Of a stretch of 64,000 nucleotides of DNA, positions 53,763 through 64,000 are shown piece by piece (position 1 is the first letter of the stretch; every line of letters begins with the position of its first letter). The notes under the pieces were generated by a model. The model did not search any database. It saw only the letters and a list, made by a program, of their open reading frames with translations, and was not told where the DNA came from. Origin of the DNA: Duganella fentianensis (GTDB lineage: Bacteria; Pseudomonadota; Gammaproteobacteria; Burkholderiales; Burkholderiaceae_D); the NCBI RefSeq assembly GCF_009857835.1, contig NZ_WWCL01000002.1, positions 248,001 through 312,000 on the forward strand, given 5' to 3'. Position numbers and translations under genes: made by a program.

Positions 53763-55700
53763 ATGTCTGAACGCGTGCATGCCGTTCGGAGGGAGATAGT
53801 GGTTCAAGACGTTGCTCTAGTGACATCAGAGGAGGAAGTTGGCGCTCCGGGCGTCGGCTTGCCTGTCGGTCTGGTGCGTCAGGGTGATGGTATCTTCATC
53901 GACATGTCGATGTCGCAACTGACGCTGGTGGCCGCGATCAACGAGGTGTTCCACTCGCACCGCTATTTTGCCGGTCTCGACTACAAGGTGCTGATCAAGG
54001 CCCTGTATGGCGTGGGGCCGGAAATGCCCAGCAAGGATCTGGTACGCATCGCCACTGATCTCGGTGAAATCGCGCCCGAGCGGGTGGCCCTGTACAAGCC
54101 GCCTAAACTGGGGCGCGGCTATGCCGAATACTATTTCGAAACGCTGTATCTGGAAGCCCAGGAGCTGTCCGACGGCACCATCATACCCGAGCGTCCCACC
54201 CGCCTGAACGTAGATGAATTCGTCACCGAGATGTGGAACAAGGGCATATTGTTCGGCATCGAAGTGGCAGCCGTGGCGGCCGCGATTGCTTCCACCAAGT
54301 CGGACCGCATCACTGTGGCCATCGATCTGGATCCGCAGCCGGGCCAGAATGCCCGGGTGGAAGAAGTCTCGTCCGATCTGCACCGCAGCGACGCGCCCAA
54401 GGAGCGGGCTGATGGCCGGGTCGATCTGGGCAGCTTCCAGAACCGCTTCCCGCAGATCGAAGCCAATGTCAAACTGCTCAAGAAGATACCGGCCGTGCCG
54501 GGCCTGCCCGGCTACGACACGGGCGGACGCCGCACGGCGCCCGATGCACCGCAGGACCTGACGCTGAGCTTCTTCGCCGGCGAGGGCACGGAAGTGCGCA
54601 TGTTCGAAGATGGCGAATATGTGGTGTCGACCCGCAAGGGCTTCCTGAATGTGGATGCCAAGTCCAAGCGCATCTCCATCACCGACAAGATCATCAGCCT
54701 CGATGGCGTCAGCGGCAAGACCACGGGCAATCTGGAGCTGGCCGGCGCCTACGAGGAATTCGGTGATATCCAGGAACAGCGCGAAGTGACGGGTAGCGAT
54801 ATCACCGTGCACGGCAATGTCTACGGCAATATCACTTCGCGCGGCGGCACCGTGGTGCTGGGGCAGAATCTGGTCAGCGGCGCAGTACACAATGCGGCCG
54901 GCAATATCACCATCAGCGGGGTGGCCTCCGGTTCGGTGATCCATACGGATAGCGGCCAGATCGTCATAGGCCGGGCCGAGAACTGCGTCATTTCCGGCAC
55001 CAGCGTAACGATTACCGATGCCTCCAATTGCGAAATCATCGCCGACCATGTGCGCATCGAGCTGGCCGAAGGCTGCGCCGTTGCGGGCGGCGATGTGGAG
55101 ATCGACAGTGCCGGTCCGCGCCGGCGCACGGAAATGCTGGTGCATGTGCTGGTGCGCGATGTCAGCCAGTTCGATCAGGAGATCAGCGAGCTGGGTCAGC
55201 GCGAAACGGTGCTGCAGCAGGCGAATGCCGAAGTCCAGCAGAAGATCGATGCGATCGCCGCCATTCCCGATGTGCGCCGCTATCTGGCGCTGGCGCAGAA
55301 GCTGCGCAATCAGGAACTGCAGCTGTCGCCCGAGCAGGGCCATCTGCTGCGCAAGATAGCCGGCGCAGTGGCAACCGAATTGCAAGCCATCTCCACGCTG
55401 CGCGATGAACTGCGCCCCGGCCATGCCCAGCTCAAGATGACGCAGGAGAAGCTGCAGCGCGTGATCGAGCAGAAGCTCGCTGCCACCGGCCATGCACGCT
55501 GCTGCCTGCGCATGGTGTGCGGCGAAACCATGGTGCGTACCATGCCGTTCCAGAGCACCAGCACGGCGCTGATCCAGCAGCCGGCCAAGGACCTCAAGCA
55601 GCGCCTGCGCAACGGCGGCGCGGGCCGCATGCTGTTCTGCGACAGTGCCGGTGCGCTGGACTGGCATCTGGACCCGCGCGCACCTTCGATCGCCAGCTAG
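53763..55700 (+). CDS. FapA/DUF342 family protein, first paralogue
   Basis: A 645-residue cytosolic protein. An N-terminal domain (about residues 30-240) precedes FQNRFPQIEANVKLLKKIP. A repetitive beta-helix domain of the FapA/DUF342 type (about 290-450; repeats such as ITVHGNVYGNITSRGGTVVLG) and a C-terminal coiled-coil-rich region (about 455-560) follow. FapA members are linked to polar flagellar assembly and polymer-like structures; no enzyme activity is evident. I prefer the ATG at 53763 over an in-frame TTG at 53754. Its paralogue follows 72 bp downstream. Confidence 0.88.
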   Translation: MSERVHAVRREIVVQDVALVTSEEEVGAPGVGLPVGLVRQGDGIFIDMSMSQLTLVAAINEVFHSHRYFAGLDYKVLIKALYGVGPEMPSKDLVRIATDLGEIAPERVALYKPPKLGRGYAEYYFETLYLEAQELSDGTIIPERPTRLNVDEFVTEMWNKGILFGIEVAAVAAAIASTKSDRITVAIDLDPQPGQNARVEEVSSDLHRSDAPKERADGRVDLGSFQNRFPQIEANVKLLKKIPAVPGLPGYDTGGRRTAPDAPQDLTLSFFAGEGTEVRMFEDGEYVVSTRKGFLNVDAKSKRISITDKIISLDGVSGKTTGNLELAGAYEEFGDIQEQREVTGSDITVHGNVYGNITSRGGTVVLGQNLVSGAVHNAAGNITISGVASGSVIHTDSGQIVIGRAENCVISGTSVTITDASNCEIIADHVRIELAEGCAVAGGDVEIDSAGPRRRTEMLVHVLVRDVSQFDQEISELGQRETVLQQANAEVQQKIDAIAAIPDVRRYLALAQKLRNQELQLSPEQGHLLRKIAGAVATELQAISTLRDELRPGHAQLKMTQEKLQRVIEQKLAATGHARCCLRMVCGETMVRTMPFQSTSTALIQQPAKDLKQRLRNGGAGRMLFCDSAGALDWHLDPRAPSIAS

Positions 55701-55772
55701 CCATGCACTGCCAAATTTCTAGCGTTCATGCTAATCTAGTTTCGGGAATTGCCCCGTTTTGTGAGGAACATT

Positions 55773-57647
55773 GTGTCGGATGAGGCTCAGGCGCCAGGAC
55801 AGGCGGTAGAGGGTGATCTGCCTGCAGCAATCATCAAGCGTCCCGACGGTATCTTCTTTGCGCGGGAGGCCTCGCCACGTTCCTGCCTTTCTGCGGTAAG
55901 TCAGGTTTTCCTCAGCAGCTCCTATTTTGCTGGTCTCGATTACGCGATTCTGATCAAGCTTTTATACAATTGCGGGCCGGATCTGCCGCCCAATCTGGCC
56001 AGCCAGCCCATGATCCGCTTTGCGGCCAGCATAGAACCGTTTCACCCCACCCGCCGCACGCTGTACAAGGCCGTCAAACTGATTAACGGCGAAGCCGAGT
56101 ACTTCTTCGAGCCGGTATTTTTCGAGATCCCCGATATGCCCGCCCAGCCGGCGCGGCTGAATTTCGACGAGTTCGTTTCCGATATGTGGGTCAAGGGCGT
56201 ACGCTTCGGCATCGATGCGCCAGCCATACGCGATGTGATTTCCTACGGCCGCGTAGCGCGCATTGTGGCGGCGCGCCGGCTGGCCGCAGCGCCGGGACGT
56301 GACGCTACTATCGAGGAAGTGTCGCAGGATATCCACCGCAGCGATGCGCCGCGCGAGAAAAAAGATGGCAAGCTCGATCTGCAGGCTTTCCAGAACCGCT
56401 TCCCGCAGGTCAAGGCCAATGTCCGCCTGCTGCGCAAAGTGCCGCGCGTGATGGGTGCGCGCGGCTATGAATTGTCCGGCATCGTGCTGGAGCCGCCTGT
56501 GCCACGCGATCTGGAACTGAGCGATATGGCGGGCGAAGGCACGGTGATCGAGAACAGCCCCGATGGCGAGTTTCTGGTGTCCGCGGTGGAAGGCTTCCTC
56601 AGCATCGACGCAACTACCAAGCGTTTGTCGATCGGCCCCAAGATTATCAGCCGCGAAGGCGTGAGTGCGCGCACTACGGGCAATCTGCAACTGACAGGCG
56701 AGTACGAGGAATTCGGCGACGTGCAGGAACAGCGCGTAGTCGATGGCGGCAATATCACCATCCATGGTGATGTATTCGGCAACATCAGTTCGCGCGGCGG
56801 CACCATTACGCTGAGCCGCAATCTGATGGGCGGCACCACTACCAATCAGGAAGGCGATATTCTGGTACGGGGCGTGGCTTCTGGTGCCGTGCTGCAGACC
56901 CGCAAGGGCGAGGTGCATCTGACGCGGGCCGAAAGCTGCATCATTTCCGGCTCCAGGGTGTATATCGACGAAGCCAGCAACTGCGAAATTCTGGCCGAGG
57001 AAGTGCACATCAAGGTGGCCGAGGGCTGCGCCATCGGTGCCCGCAAGATCGAAATCCAGAGCGCGGGCCCGCGCCGCCAGCACGAAATGCTGCTGTACAC
57101 GCTGGTGCCCGATCTGTCCAAGTTCAACAAGAAGATCATGGAGCTGCAGCCGCGCGTGCAGCAGACGGCGCACGAAGCGCGCATACGGCGCAATGAAATC
57201 GAAGCGCTGTCCGGACAGACGGAAGTGCGCACCTATCTGTCGCTGGCCACGCGCGTGCGCAAGCGCGAGGTGGTGCTGACACCCGATCAGGAACAGCTGT
57301 TCCACAAGATGGCTGCCAATGTGGGGCCTTCGCTGCGAGCCATCTCCAAGTTGTCGCTGCTGCTGAAGGCAGCCGAAGTGCAGCACGAGCAGGCGCAGGA
57401 AGAAGTCAATCTGATCGAGCGGCAGAAGCTGACTATCATGCGCGGTTCCCACTGCAAGGTGGAGCAGCTGACGGGCGATGTGCTGCTGCGGACCATGAGT
57501 TTCGCGCCCGACGGCAATCCGCCGTATGACAGGCCTGCCAAAGACCTGAAGGCCAAGGTGCGCACCACCGTGCCCGGCATGCATGTGGTGTTCTCCGGCA
57601 GCCACGGCCCGCTGGACTGGACTCCGCCGCTGGAACCGGACGCCTGA
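55773..57647 (+). CDS. FapA/DUF342 family protein, second paralogue
   Basis: A 624-residue paralogue of the preceding gene with the same layout and many shared stretches (FAGLDYAILIKLLYNCGPDLP, RLNFDEFVSDMWVKG, FQNRFPQVKANVRLLRKVP). The beta-helix has repeats like ITIHGDVFGNISSRGGTITLS, and the C-terminal coiled coil is also kept. The start is taken as GTG at 55773 because a GAGGA ribosome site is 6 bp upstream; a TTG at 55749 is in frame. Tandem duplication of the two genes is the simplest explanation. Confidence 0.87.
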   Translation: MSDEAQAPGQAVEGDLPAAIIKRPDGIFFAREASPRSCLSAVSQVFLSSSYFAGLDYAILIKLLYNCGPDLPPNLASQPMIRFAASIEPFHPTRRTLYKAVKLINGEAEYFFEPVFFEIPDMPAQPARLNFDEFVSDMWVKGVRFGIDAPAIRDVISYGRVARIVAARRLAAAPGRDATIEEVSQDIHRSDAPREKKDGKLDLQAFQNRFPQVKANVRLLRKVPRVMGARGYELSGIVLEPPVPRDLELSDMAGEGTVIENSPDGEFLVSAVEGFLSIDATTKRLSIGPKIISREGVSARTTGNLQLTGEYEEFGDVQEQRVVDGGNITIHGDVFGNISSRGGTITLSRNLMGGTTTNQEGDILVRGVASGAVLQTRKGEVHLTRAESCIISGSRVYIDEASNCEILAEEVHIKVAEGCAIGARKIEIQSAGPRRQHEMLLYTLVPDLSKFNKKIMELQPRVQQTAHEARIRRNEIEALSGQTEVRTYLSLATRVRKREVVLTPDQEQLFHKMAANVGPSLRAISKLSLLLKAAEVQHEQAQEEVNLIERQKLTIMRGSHCKVEQLTGDVLLRTMSFAPDGNPPYDRPAKDLKAKVRTTVPGMHVVFSGSHGPLDWTPPLEPDA

Positions 57648-57676
57648 GCGCTAGCGCCGGTCGCCGGATCTGCCGG

Positions 57677-58771
57677 CTAGTAGTGGAATTGCACGGGCTG
57701 GCCTACGCTCCAGTACAGGCCTTCGCTGGGATGCTCGCGCTGGCTGACCAGCGTGGCGAATAGCGGGTGCTGCAAGGCTTCTTCCGTGGTGAGCACGGGC
57801 GTGACACAGCAATCGGCGGCAGCAAAGCGGGCGCTCCACTCGGCCAGCGTACGGCGGGCGAACAGTTCGGCCAGTTCCGCCTTGACGGCCATGGCATCGG
57901 CACCGCCTACCTGCTGGCCCAGTTGCCAGTGGTGCTGCTTGAGGTCCGGCCGCTGCAGCACTTCGCAGCAGGTCTGCCAGAATTTCAGTTCCAGTGCGCC
58001 CACGGCCATGTAGCGTCCGTCGGCCGTGCGGTACACGCTGTAGCAGGGCACACCGCCGGTCAGCAGATCGGCGCCGGCGACGGCTGGCGCACCATTGTTC
58101 ACGGCCACCAGCGGCATGATGTTATGTGCCATGACCGTGGCCGTCATCGAAATATCCACCAGCCTTCCGGCGCCGCCCATCTTGACGGCGACCAGTGCCG
58201 CCAGTATGCCTTGCAGCGCTGCCTGCGCTCCGCCCAGCAGATCGCCGATCTGCAGATTGGGCAGCACCGGCACACCATCGCTGGCGCAGTTCTGCGCCAG
58301 CATGCCGGCATAGCCGATGTAGTTGATATCGTGGCCGGCCTGCTGTGCCAGCGGGCCTTGCTGGCCGTAGCCGGAAATGGCGCACATGACGAGGCGCGGA
58401 TTGCGCTGTTTCAGCACGCTCCAGCCCAGCCCCAGCTTGTCCATCACGCCGGGCCGGAAGCTCTCCACCAGCACATCCGCCTGTTCCACCATGGCCAGCA
58501 GCTGCTCACGCTGGGCTGCATCTTTCAGGTCCAGCCGCTGCAGCTGCTTGCCGCGGTTGACGGCCACGAAGAACTGCGACACCTGATTGCGCACGGGCCC
58601 CATGCTGCGTGCATAGTCGCCGGGACCGGGGTCTTCGATCTTGATGACTTCGGCGCCCATGTCGGCCAGATGCATGGTGGCGACGGGGCCGGGCAGCAGA
58701 CGGGTCAGATCGAGCACCCGTATGCCACGTAGTGGCTGCTCGGGCGGCATGACTGGCTGGTCGGGTTTCAT
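57677..58771 (-). CDS. CaiB/BaiF family CoA-transferase (alpha-methylacyl-CoA racemase-like)
   Basis: A 364-residue class III CoA-transferase-fold enzyme. The start LRGIRVLDLTRLLPGPVATMHLADMGAEVIKIEDP is typical, and the catalytic Asp is visible as Asp177 in LQIGDLLGGAQAA. The substrate is unknown; both acyl-CoA racemases and CoA-transferases share this pattern, and the GPVRNQVSQFF segment is closer to racemases. I start at ATG 58771; a GTG/ATG-rich longer frame upstream is less likely. It converges on the second FapA gene. Confidence 0.88.
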   Translation of the reverse strand: MKPDQPVMPPEQPLRGIRVLDLTRLLPGPVATMHLADMGAEVIKIEDPGPGDYARSMGPVRNQVSQFFVAVNRGKQLQRLDLKDAAQREQLLAMVEQADVLVESFRPGVMDKLGLGWSVLKQRNPRLVMCAISGYGQQGPLAQQAGHDINYIGYAGMLAQNCASDGVPVLPNLQIGDLLGGAQAALQGILAALVAVKMGGAGRLVDISMTATVMAHNIMPLVAVNNGAPAVAGADLLTGGVPCYSVYRTADGRYMAVGALELKFWQTCCEVLQRPDLKQHHWQLGQQVGGADAMAVKAELAELFARRTLAEWSARFAAADCCVTPVLTTEEALQHPLFATLVSQREHPSEGLYWSVGQPVQFHY

Positions 58772-58896
58772 GCAAGGATTGTAGCAGCGCACAGGGCGGG
58801 GACCGGCAAAAGTTGACGCTGCTCAACGCTTTGCGGGCCTGCCGAGGCTAGGATGAGACATGCTTGTTATCCCGCTTCGTGGACGAAAGGATGATC

Positions 58897-59379
58897 ATGT
58901 CTGGTTTGACTATGCACACTCAGGACGCTGCCGCCGGCGCTGGCCAGTATCTGGTATTCCGCCTAGGCGGGCTTGATTACGCGCTCGATTTTGCCAAGGT
59001 CAGGGAGCTGCGCCCCTTGCAGGCACTGGAGCGCTTTGCTTCGGCCGGCGAAATCGTGGCTGGTGTGGCGGTATCGCACGGAGTCATCATGCCCATTGTG
59101 GATATGCGCGTGGCGTTCGGTCCCCGTCCGCCGCAGCATGATCCGCGCACGGACGTGATCATTCTGCAGCTGTCCGATGCCGTGGTGGGCATCGTGGTGG
59201 ATGGCATTACCGATGTGGTGACGCTGTCGCTGGAGCAGGTGCAGCCCATCGCCGGTGCCGCCAGTGTCGATTACCTGCTGGGGCGGGGCGAGGTCGATGG
59301 CCGCCGCCTGATTGTGGTCGATATCGAGAAGCTGATGTCGGTGCGCAAAGCGCCGGTCGGCGTGCGGCAGGCAGCGTGA
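58897..59379 (+). CDS. CheW-like chemotaxis coupling protein
   Basis: A 160-residue single-domain CheW protein that links receptors to the CheA kinase. The family pattern is present: QYLVFRLGGLDYALDFAKVREL, then GVAVSHGVIMPIVDMRVAFG, then DAVVGIVVDGITDVVTLS. No cheA or receptor gene is nearby, so this is an orphan CheW. The ATG at 58897 has an AAAGG ribosome site; a start two codons upstream is possible. Confidence 0.92.
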   Translation: MSGLTMHTQDAAAGAGQYLVFRLGGLDYALDFAKVRELRPLQALERFASAGEIVAGVAVSHGVIMPIVDMRVAFGPRPPQHDPRTDVIILQLSDAVVGIVVDGITDVVTLSLEQVQPIAGAASVDYLLGRGEVDGRRLIVVDIEKLMSVRKAPVGVRQAA

Positions 59380-59383
59380 GTGC

Positions 59384-59402
59384 CGGCCGGCGCTGCCGGC
59401 CG
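59384..59402. terminator. GC-rich hairpin between convergent genes
   Basis: An 8-bp inverted repeat (CGGCCGGC with GCCGGCCG, GCT loop) lies in the 37-bp gap between the cheW-like gene and the ABC-F gene, which converge. No T-run is present on either strand. It is a candidate bidirectional transcript end. Confidence 0.4.
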
Positions 59403-59416
59403 CAGTAGCTGTTACT

Positions 59417-61456
59417 CTAGGCCAGCGCTTCCAGCTGTTCGTGCAGCGACAGCCATTCGGATTCCAGCTCGCCCAGTTCGCGCGTGACGTCGGTCTGCTC
59501 GGCCAGCAGCTTGATCAGGCGCGGCTTGTTGGCGGCGTCGTAGATGTCCGGCTCGGCCAGCTGTGCTTCGATCTGGCTTTTCTGGGTGCTGCGTTTGGCC
59601 ATCTGTTCGTCGACCTTTTTCAGCTTCTGCTCCAGCGGCTTGCGCTGGGCCGACAGGCGCTGACGGTCTTCCGCTGCCTGCCGCTTCTGTTCCTTGGTCT
59701 GGAAGGTAGCGGCTGGCGCGGCAGCAGTGCTGGCTGCCGGGGCTGCCGGCGCAGGCGCGGGCGCAGCAGCGACGGGCGACGTCACCGGGTAATCGGTCTG
59801 GTTGGCTTTGCCCGCAGCGGGCAGCACATCCGTGCCTTTACCCAGCTTGGTCTGCATCATCCAGTCCTTGTAGTCATCGAGGTCGCCGTCGAACGGTTGC
59901 AGCTTGCCGTCGGCAACGATGATGAACTGGTCGGTGGTGGCGCGCAGCAGGTGTCTATCGTGCGAGACCACTACCAGCGTGCCTTCGAACTGGGCCAGCG
60001 CTTCCGTCAGCGCTTCGCGGGTTTCCAGATCCAGGTGGTTGGTCGGTTCATCGAGCAGCAGCAGGTTAGGGCGCTGCCAGACGATCAGGGCCAGCGCCAG
60101 ACGGGCTTTCTCGCCGCCCGAGAATGGTGCGATCGGGCTGGTCACCATGGTGCCGGGGAAGTTGAAGCCGCCGAGGAAGTTGCGCAGTTCCTGTTCGCGC
60201 ACGGTAGGCGCGATCTTGGCCAGATGCCACAGCGGCGATTCGTCGTGACGCAGCATTTCCACCTGATGCTGGGCGAAGTAGCCGATGTTGAGGCCTTTGC
60301 CCACAGTGGCAGTACCGGTCAGCGGTGCCAGTTCGCCGGCGATGGTCTTGATCAGGGTCGATTTACCGGCACCGTTCACACCGAGCAGGCCGATACGCTG
60401 GCCGATCTGCAGCGAGAAGTTGATGTGGTTGACGATGGTCTTGCTGGTGATCTCGCCCGTCTTCTCGTTTTCGCTGCGGTAGCCGGCATCCACGTCCTCC
60501 ATCACCAGCAGCGGGTTCGGTGCGTTGAGCGGCTCGCGGAATTCGAAGGAGAATTCGGCGGCGGCGCGCAGCGGCGCCAGTTCTTCCATCTTGGCCAGCG
60601 CCTTCATACGGCTCTGGGCCTGACGCGCTTTGGAAGCCTTGGCCTTGAAGCGGTTGATGAAGGATTCGAGGTGGGCACGCTTGCGCTGCTGCTTTTCCAT
60701 GGCACCGGCGGCCAGTATCATCTGCGCGGCGCGCTGGCGTTCGAACGAGGAGTAATTGCCCGAGTAGCGCTTGAGCTTGCGCTCGTCGATGTGCACGATG
60801 ACGTTGACGATTTCGTCGAGGAAGTCGCGATCGTGCGAGATGATCAAGAGCGTGCCGGTGTAGCGTTTCAGCCAGTCTTCCAGCCAGATGATGGCGTCCA
60901 GATCCAGGTGGTTGGTCGGTTCATCGAGCAGCAGCAGGTCGGAAGGGCACATCAGCGCCTGCGCCAGATTCAGACGCATACGCCAGCCGCCCGAGAAACT
61001 CGAGACGGGCTGCTTCATCTGCTCCAGCGTGAAGCCCAGACCCAGCAGCAGCTGTTCGCCGCGCGACTGCACGGTGTAGGCGTCGGCATCGGCCAGCGCG
61101 CTATACACTTCGCCGATGGCGAGGCCGTTCTCGGTCGATTCCGGTTCCGCTTCCAGCCGCGCCAGTTCCGCTTCCAGCTTGCGCAGATTGACGTCGCCAT
61201 CGATGGCGTAATCGAGTGCCGCCCGTTCCAGCGGCGGGGTTTCCTGTGCCACGTAAGCGACGCGCCATTTGGCCGGGAAGTCGATCTCGCCCTGATCCGG
61301 ATGCAGCTCGTTGCGCATCATGGCGAACAGGCTGGATTTGCCGGCGCCGTTAGCGCCGATCAGGCCTATCTTGTCGCCGGGGTTGAGAGTGACATCGACC
61401 TGTTCCAGCAGCGGCTTCACGCCGCGCATCAGGCTTACTTGGATAAAACGGATCAT
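59417..61456 (-). CDS. ABC-F family ATPase, YheS-like
   Basis: A 679-residue cytosolic ABC-F protein acting on ribosomes, most similar in pattern to E. coli YheS. It has two ATPase cassettes: Walker A GANGAGKSS (about residue 34) and GVNGAGKST (about 360), signatures FSGGWRMRLNLAQAL and FSGGEKARLALALIV. Both Walker B stretches read LLLLDEPTNHLDL. Between them is the interdomain linker, and the C-terminus has an Ala/Pro-rich spacer then a coiled coil. No membrane segment is present. Confidence 0.93.
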   Translation of the reverse strand: MIRFIQVSLMRGVKPLLEQVDVTLNPGDKIGLIGANGAGKSSLFAMMRNELHPDQGEIDFPAKWRVAYVAQETPPLERAALDYAIDGDVNLRKLEAELARLEAEPESTENGLAIGEVYSALADADAYTVQSRGEQLLLGLGFTLEQMKQPVSSFSGGWRMRLNLAQALMCPSDLLLLDEPTNHLDLDAIIWLEDWLKRYTGTLLIISHDRDFLDEIVNVIVHIDERKLKRYSGNYSSFERQRAAQMILAAGAMEKQQRKRAHLESFINRFKAKASKARQAQSRMKALAKMEELAPLRAAAEFSFEFREPLNAPNPLLVMEDVDAGYRSENEKTGEITSKTIVNHINFSLQIGQRIGLLGVNGAGKSTLIKTIAGELAPLTGTATVGKGLNIGYFAQHQVEMLRHDESPLWHLAKIAPTVREQELRNFLGGFNFPGTMVTSPIAPFSGGEKARLALALIVWQRPNLLLLDEPTNHLDLETREALTEALAQFEGTLVVVSHDRHLLRATTDQFIIVADGKLQPFDGDLDDYKDWMMQTKLGKGTDVLPAAGKANQTDYPVTSPVAAAPAPAPAAPAASTAAAPAATFQTKEQKRQAAEDRQRLSAQRKPLEQKLKKVDEQMAKRSTQKSQIEAQLAEPDIYDAANKPRLIKLLAEQTDVTRELGELESEWLSLHEQLEALA

Positions 61457-61515
61457 CGGTGGTTCTTCTTATCGGGGCTAGGGTGGCAGCGGGTAGCGTG
61501 TGGCGTCGCGACGGG

Positions 61516-62403
61516 TTACAGCTTGAGCTGGTCGGCGGTGAGCAGGAACACCATGTCGTCGCCATTGCTGGTGGTGAGCCAGGTCAGACCCAGTTCACCG
61601 AAAGCGGCTTCGGCGAAATCGCGCTCGTTGCCGATTTCGACGATCAACAGGCCATCGTCGGTCAGGCGTTCGGCTGCACCGGCAACGATCTTGCGCACCA
61701 GATCCATGCCGTCCTTGCCGCCATCGAGCGCCAGTTCCGGCTCGGCGCGGTATTCCATCGGCAGCTTGCTCATCGAGGCCGAATTCACATACGGCGGATT
61801 GGTGATGATCAGGTCGTATTTCTTGTCCGGTACATTGGTGTACAGGTCGGACTGGATCAGCGTCAGGCGGTCCTGCAGTTCGTAGGTGGCGACGTTTTTC
61901 TTCGCCACTTCCAGCGCATCGGCCGAGATGTCCACGGCATCCACTTCAGCATCAGGGAAGGCGTCGGCCAGCATGATGGCCAGACAGCCGGAGCCGGTGC
62001 ACAGTTCCAGCACGTTGCGCACGTTTTCCGGTTCCGTCACCCACGGGGCGAAGTATTGCGGAATCAGCTCGGCGATGAAGGAGCGCGGCACGATGGTGCG
62101 CTCGTCCACGTAGAAGCGGTAGCTGCCCAGCCATGCTTCGTTGGTGATGTAGGCAGCCGGCACACGCTCGTTGGTGCGGCGGCCGATCACGGCCAGCACG
62201 GCAGCGATTTCTTCGGCCAGCAGCTTGGCATCGAGGAAGGGCTCGAGCCGGTCCAGCGGCAGCTTGAGGGTATGCAGGATCAGGTAGGCCGCTTCATCGA
62301 AAGCCTCCGTGCTGCCATGGCCGAAAAACAGGCCGGCAGCATTGAAGCGGGTGACGGCATAGCGCAGCAGGTCGCGCGGCGTGGTGAATGGAGTGGTGTT
62401 CAT
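61516..62403 (-). CDS. prmB: Ribosomal protein uL3 glutamine N5-methyltransferase
   Basis: A 295-residue SAM-dependent methyltransferase that modifies a glutamine of ribosomal protein L3. It has the SAM-binding ELCTGSGCLAI motif near residue 135 and the catalytic NPPY motif at residues 202-205. The PMEYRAEPELALDGGKDGMD stretch after it distinguishes PrmB from PrmC. The ATG has a GAGAGAG ribosome site. It lies 51 bp downstream of dapE on the same strand. Confidence 0.94.
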   Translation of the reverse strand: MNTTPFTTPRDLLRYAVTRFNAAGLFFGHGSTEAFDEAAYLILHTLKLPLDRLEPFLDAKLLAEEIAAVLAVIGRRTNERVPAAYITNEAWLGSYRFYVDERTIVPRSFIAELIPQYFAPWVTEPENVRNVLELCTGSGCLAIMLADAFPDAEVDAVDISADALEVAKKNVATYELQDRLTLIQSDLYTNVPDKKYDLIITNPPYVNSASMSKLPMEYRAEPELALDGGKDGMDLVRKIVAGAAERLTDDGLLIVEIGNERDFAEAAFGELGLTWLTTSNGDDMVFLLTADQLKL

Positions 62404-62454
62404 AGCTCTCTCGGTATAACGGTCAACAGGTCGCGCACGCCGCGCAGCGGCAGA

Positions 62455-63597
<1,143 letters not shown>

Positions 63598-63951
63598 TCA
63601 GGCGGAAAAGATTTGTTGGTACTGGTCGGCGGAGTAGCCCACGGAGATCTGGCCATCCTTGTCCAGCACGGGGCGTTTGATCACGGACGGCTGCTCGAGC
63701 ATCAGCGCGATGGCGCTGGCATCATCGACGATGGCCGCTTTGCGCTGCTCGGATAAGTTGCGCCAGGTCAAACCTTTCTTGTTTATCAATACATCGCGGG
63801 GGAGCTGTTGTAGCCACGTAGCAACAGTTTCGGCGTTCAGACCGTGTTTTTTAAAGTCATGGAACACGGTTTCAGGGTGGCGTTCTGCAAGCCAGACGCG
63901 GGCTTTCTTGACAGTGTCGCAGTTCGGAATGCCGTAGAGGGTGATATGCAT
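63598..63951 (-). CDS. ArsC/Spx family protein, YffB-like
   Basis: A 117-residue thioredoxin-fold protein of the ArsC/Spx family. The start ITLYGIPNCDTVKKARVWL has a single active-site Cys (residue 11), and the C-terminal IKRPVLDKDG motif is typical. The same gene precedes dapE in E. coli (yffB). True arsenate reduction is not implied; YffB-like proteins may be glutathione-dependent. The promoter region extends past the window edge. Confidence 0.9.
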   Translation of the reverse strand: MHITLYGIPNCDTVKKARVWLAERHPETVFHDFKKHGLNAETVATWLQQLPRDVLINKKGLTWRNLSEQRKAAIVDDASAIALMLEQPSVIKRPVLDKDGQISVGYSADQYQQIFSA

Positions 63952-64000
63952 GGGCGAACAAAGGCTTTAATATAGGTTGGATAAGGGGCGAGGCGGCGCT

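Noticed and set aside
59441..61885. An 814-codon plus-strand frame antisense to the ABC-F and prmB genes
   Set aside because: The opposite strand carries full, motif-complete YheS-like and PrmB proteins, so this is a shadow frame.

Overview
The window is a 64 kb stretch of chromosome from a betaproteobacterium, most likely a member of the Oxalobacteraceae (Massilia/Duganella/Janthinobacterium-like; inferred, not proven). The grounds are a 14-type nuo operon ending in a DUF2818 gene, a Nudix gene and ispD-ispF after it, a PEP-CTERM protein, an OmpR/EnvZ pair of betaproteobacterial type and a yffB-dapE-prmB block. Coding density is high, both strands are used, and no gene-free gap exceeds 300 bp. 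I see no tRNA, rRNA, IS element, prophage or CRISPR array.

Layout. 1-8.1 kb: respiratory complex I membrane arm nuoH-I-J-K-L-M-N plus a DUF2818 gene, with a codon bias unlike the rest of the window. 8.1-11.7 kb: Nudix hydrolase, an exported HExxH protein, a 10-bp tandem repeat, ispD-ispF (isoprenoid precursors) and two small genes. 11.7-14.9 kb (minus): exported trypsin-like protease, FHA membrane protein and ribA. 15-16.8 kb: pirin/LysR divergent pair. 16.9-20.1 kb: HDOD protein overlapping a PAS-PAS-degenerate GGDEF-EAL protein (cyclic-di-GMP signalling). 20.1-25.8 kb: a cysteine-free glutaredoxin-fold protein, a protealysin-type M4 protease followed by an emfourin-type inhibitor, a DUF3820 gene, a sodium:solute symporter and SppA.

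25.9-37.9 kb is an envelope-stress/efflux module. A Spy/CpxP-like chaperone and a CpxR/CpxA-like two-component system run leftward. An MdtA-MdtB-MdtC-OpmB-like RND pump runs rightward. A perfect GTAAA-N5-GTAAA CpxR-type box lies in the divergent intergenic region. 38-44.3 kb is a probable vitamin-uptake module: an S46 peptidase, then a PnuC-type transporter, a NadR-type kinase and a beta-barrel protein in overlapping frames. These converge on a TonB-dependent receptor preceded by a clear TPP riboswitch and a ribosome-site hairpin. That arrangement suggests thiamine, rather than nicotinamide riboside, as the imported vitamin.

44.4-50.2 kb holds the most unusual locus. A 1477-residue protein carries cadherin/VCBS-like domains followed by six modules that resemble the type VI secretion tube protein Hcp. 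The modules alternate A-B-A-B-A-B and are encoded by three tandem copies of exactly 1047 bp. Its gene follows a PEP-CTERM protein gene and lies near a divergent Imm26-type immunity gene. 50.2-57.6 kb: an OmpR/EnvZ pair with a downstream exported protein, a small divergent exported protein, and two tandem FapA/DUF342 paralogues. 57.7-64 kb: a CoA-transferase, a CheW protein, and the minus-strand genes yheS-like ABC-F, prmB, dapE and yffB-like.
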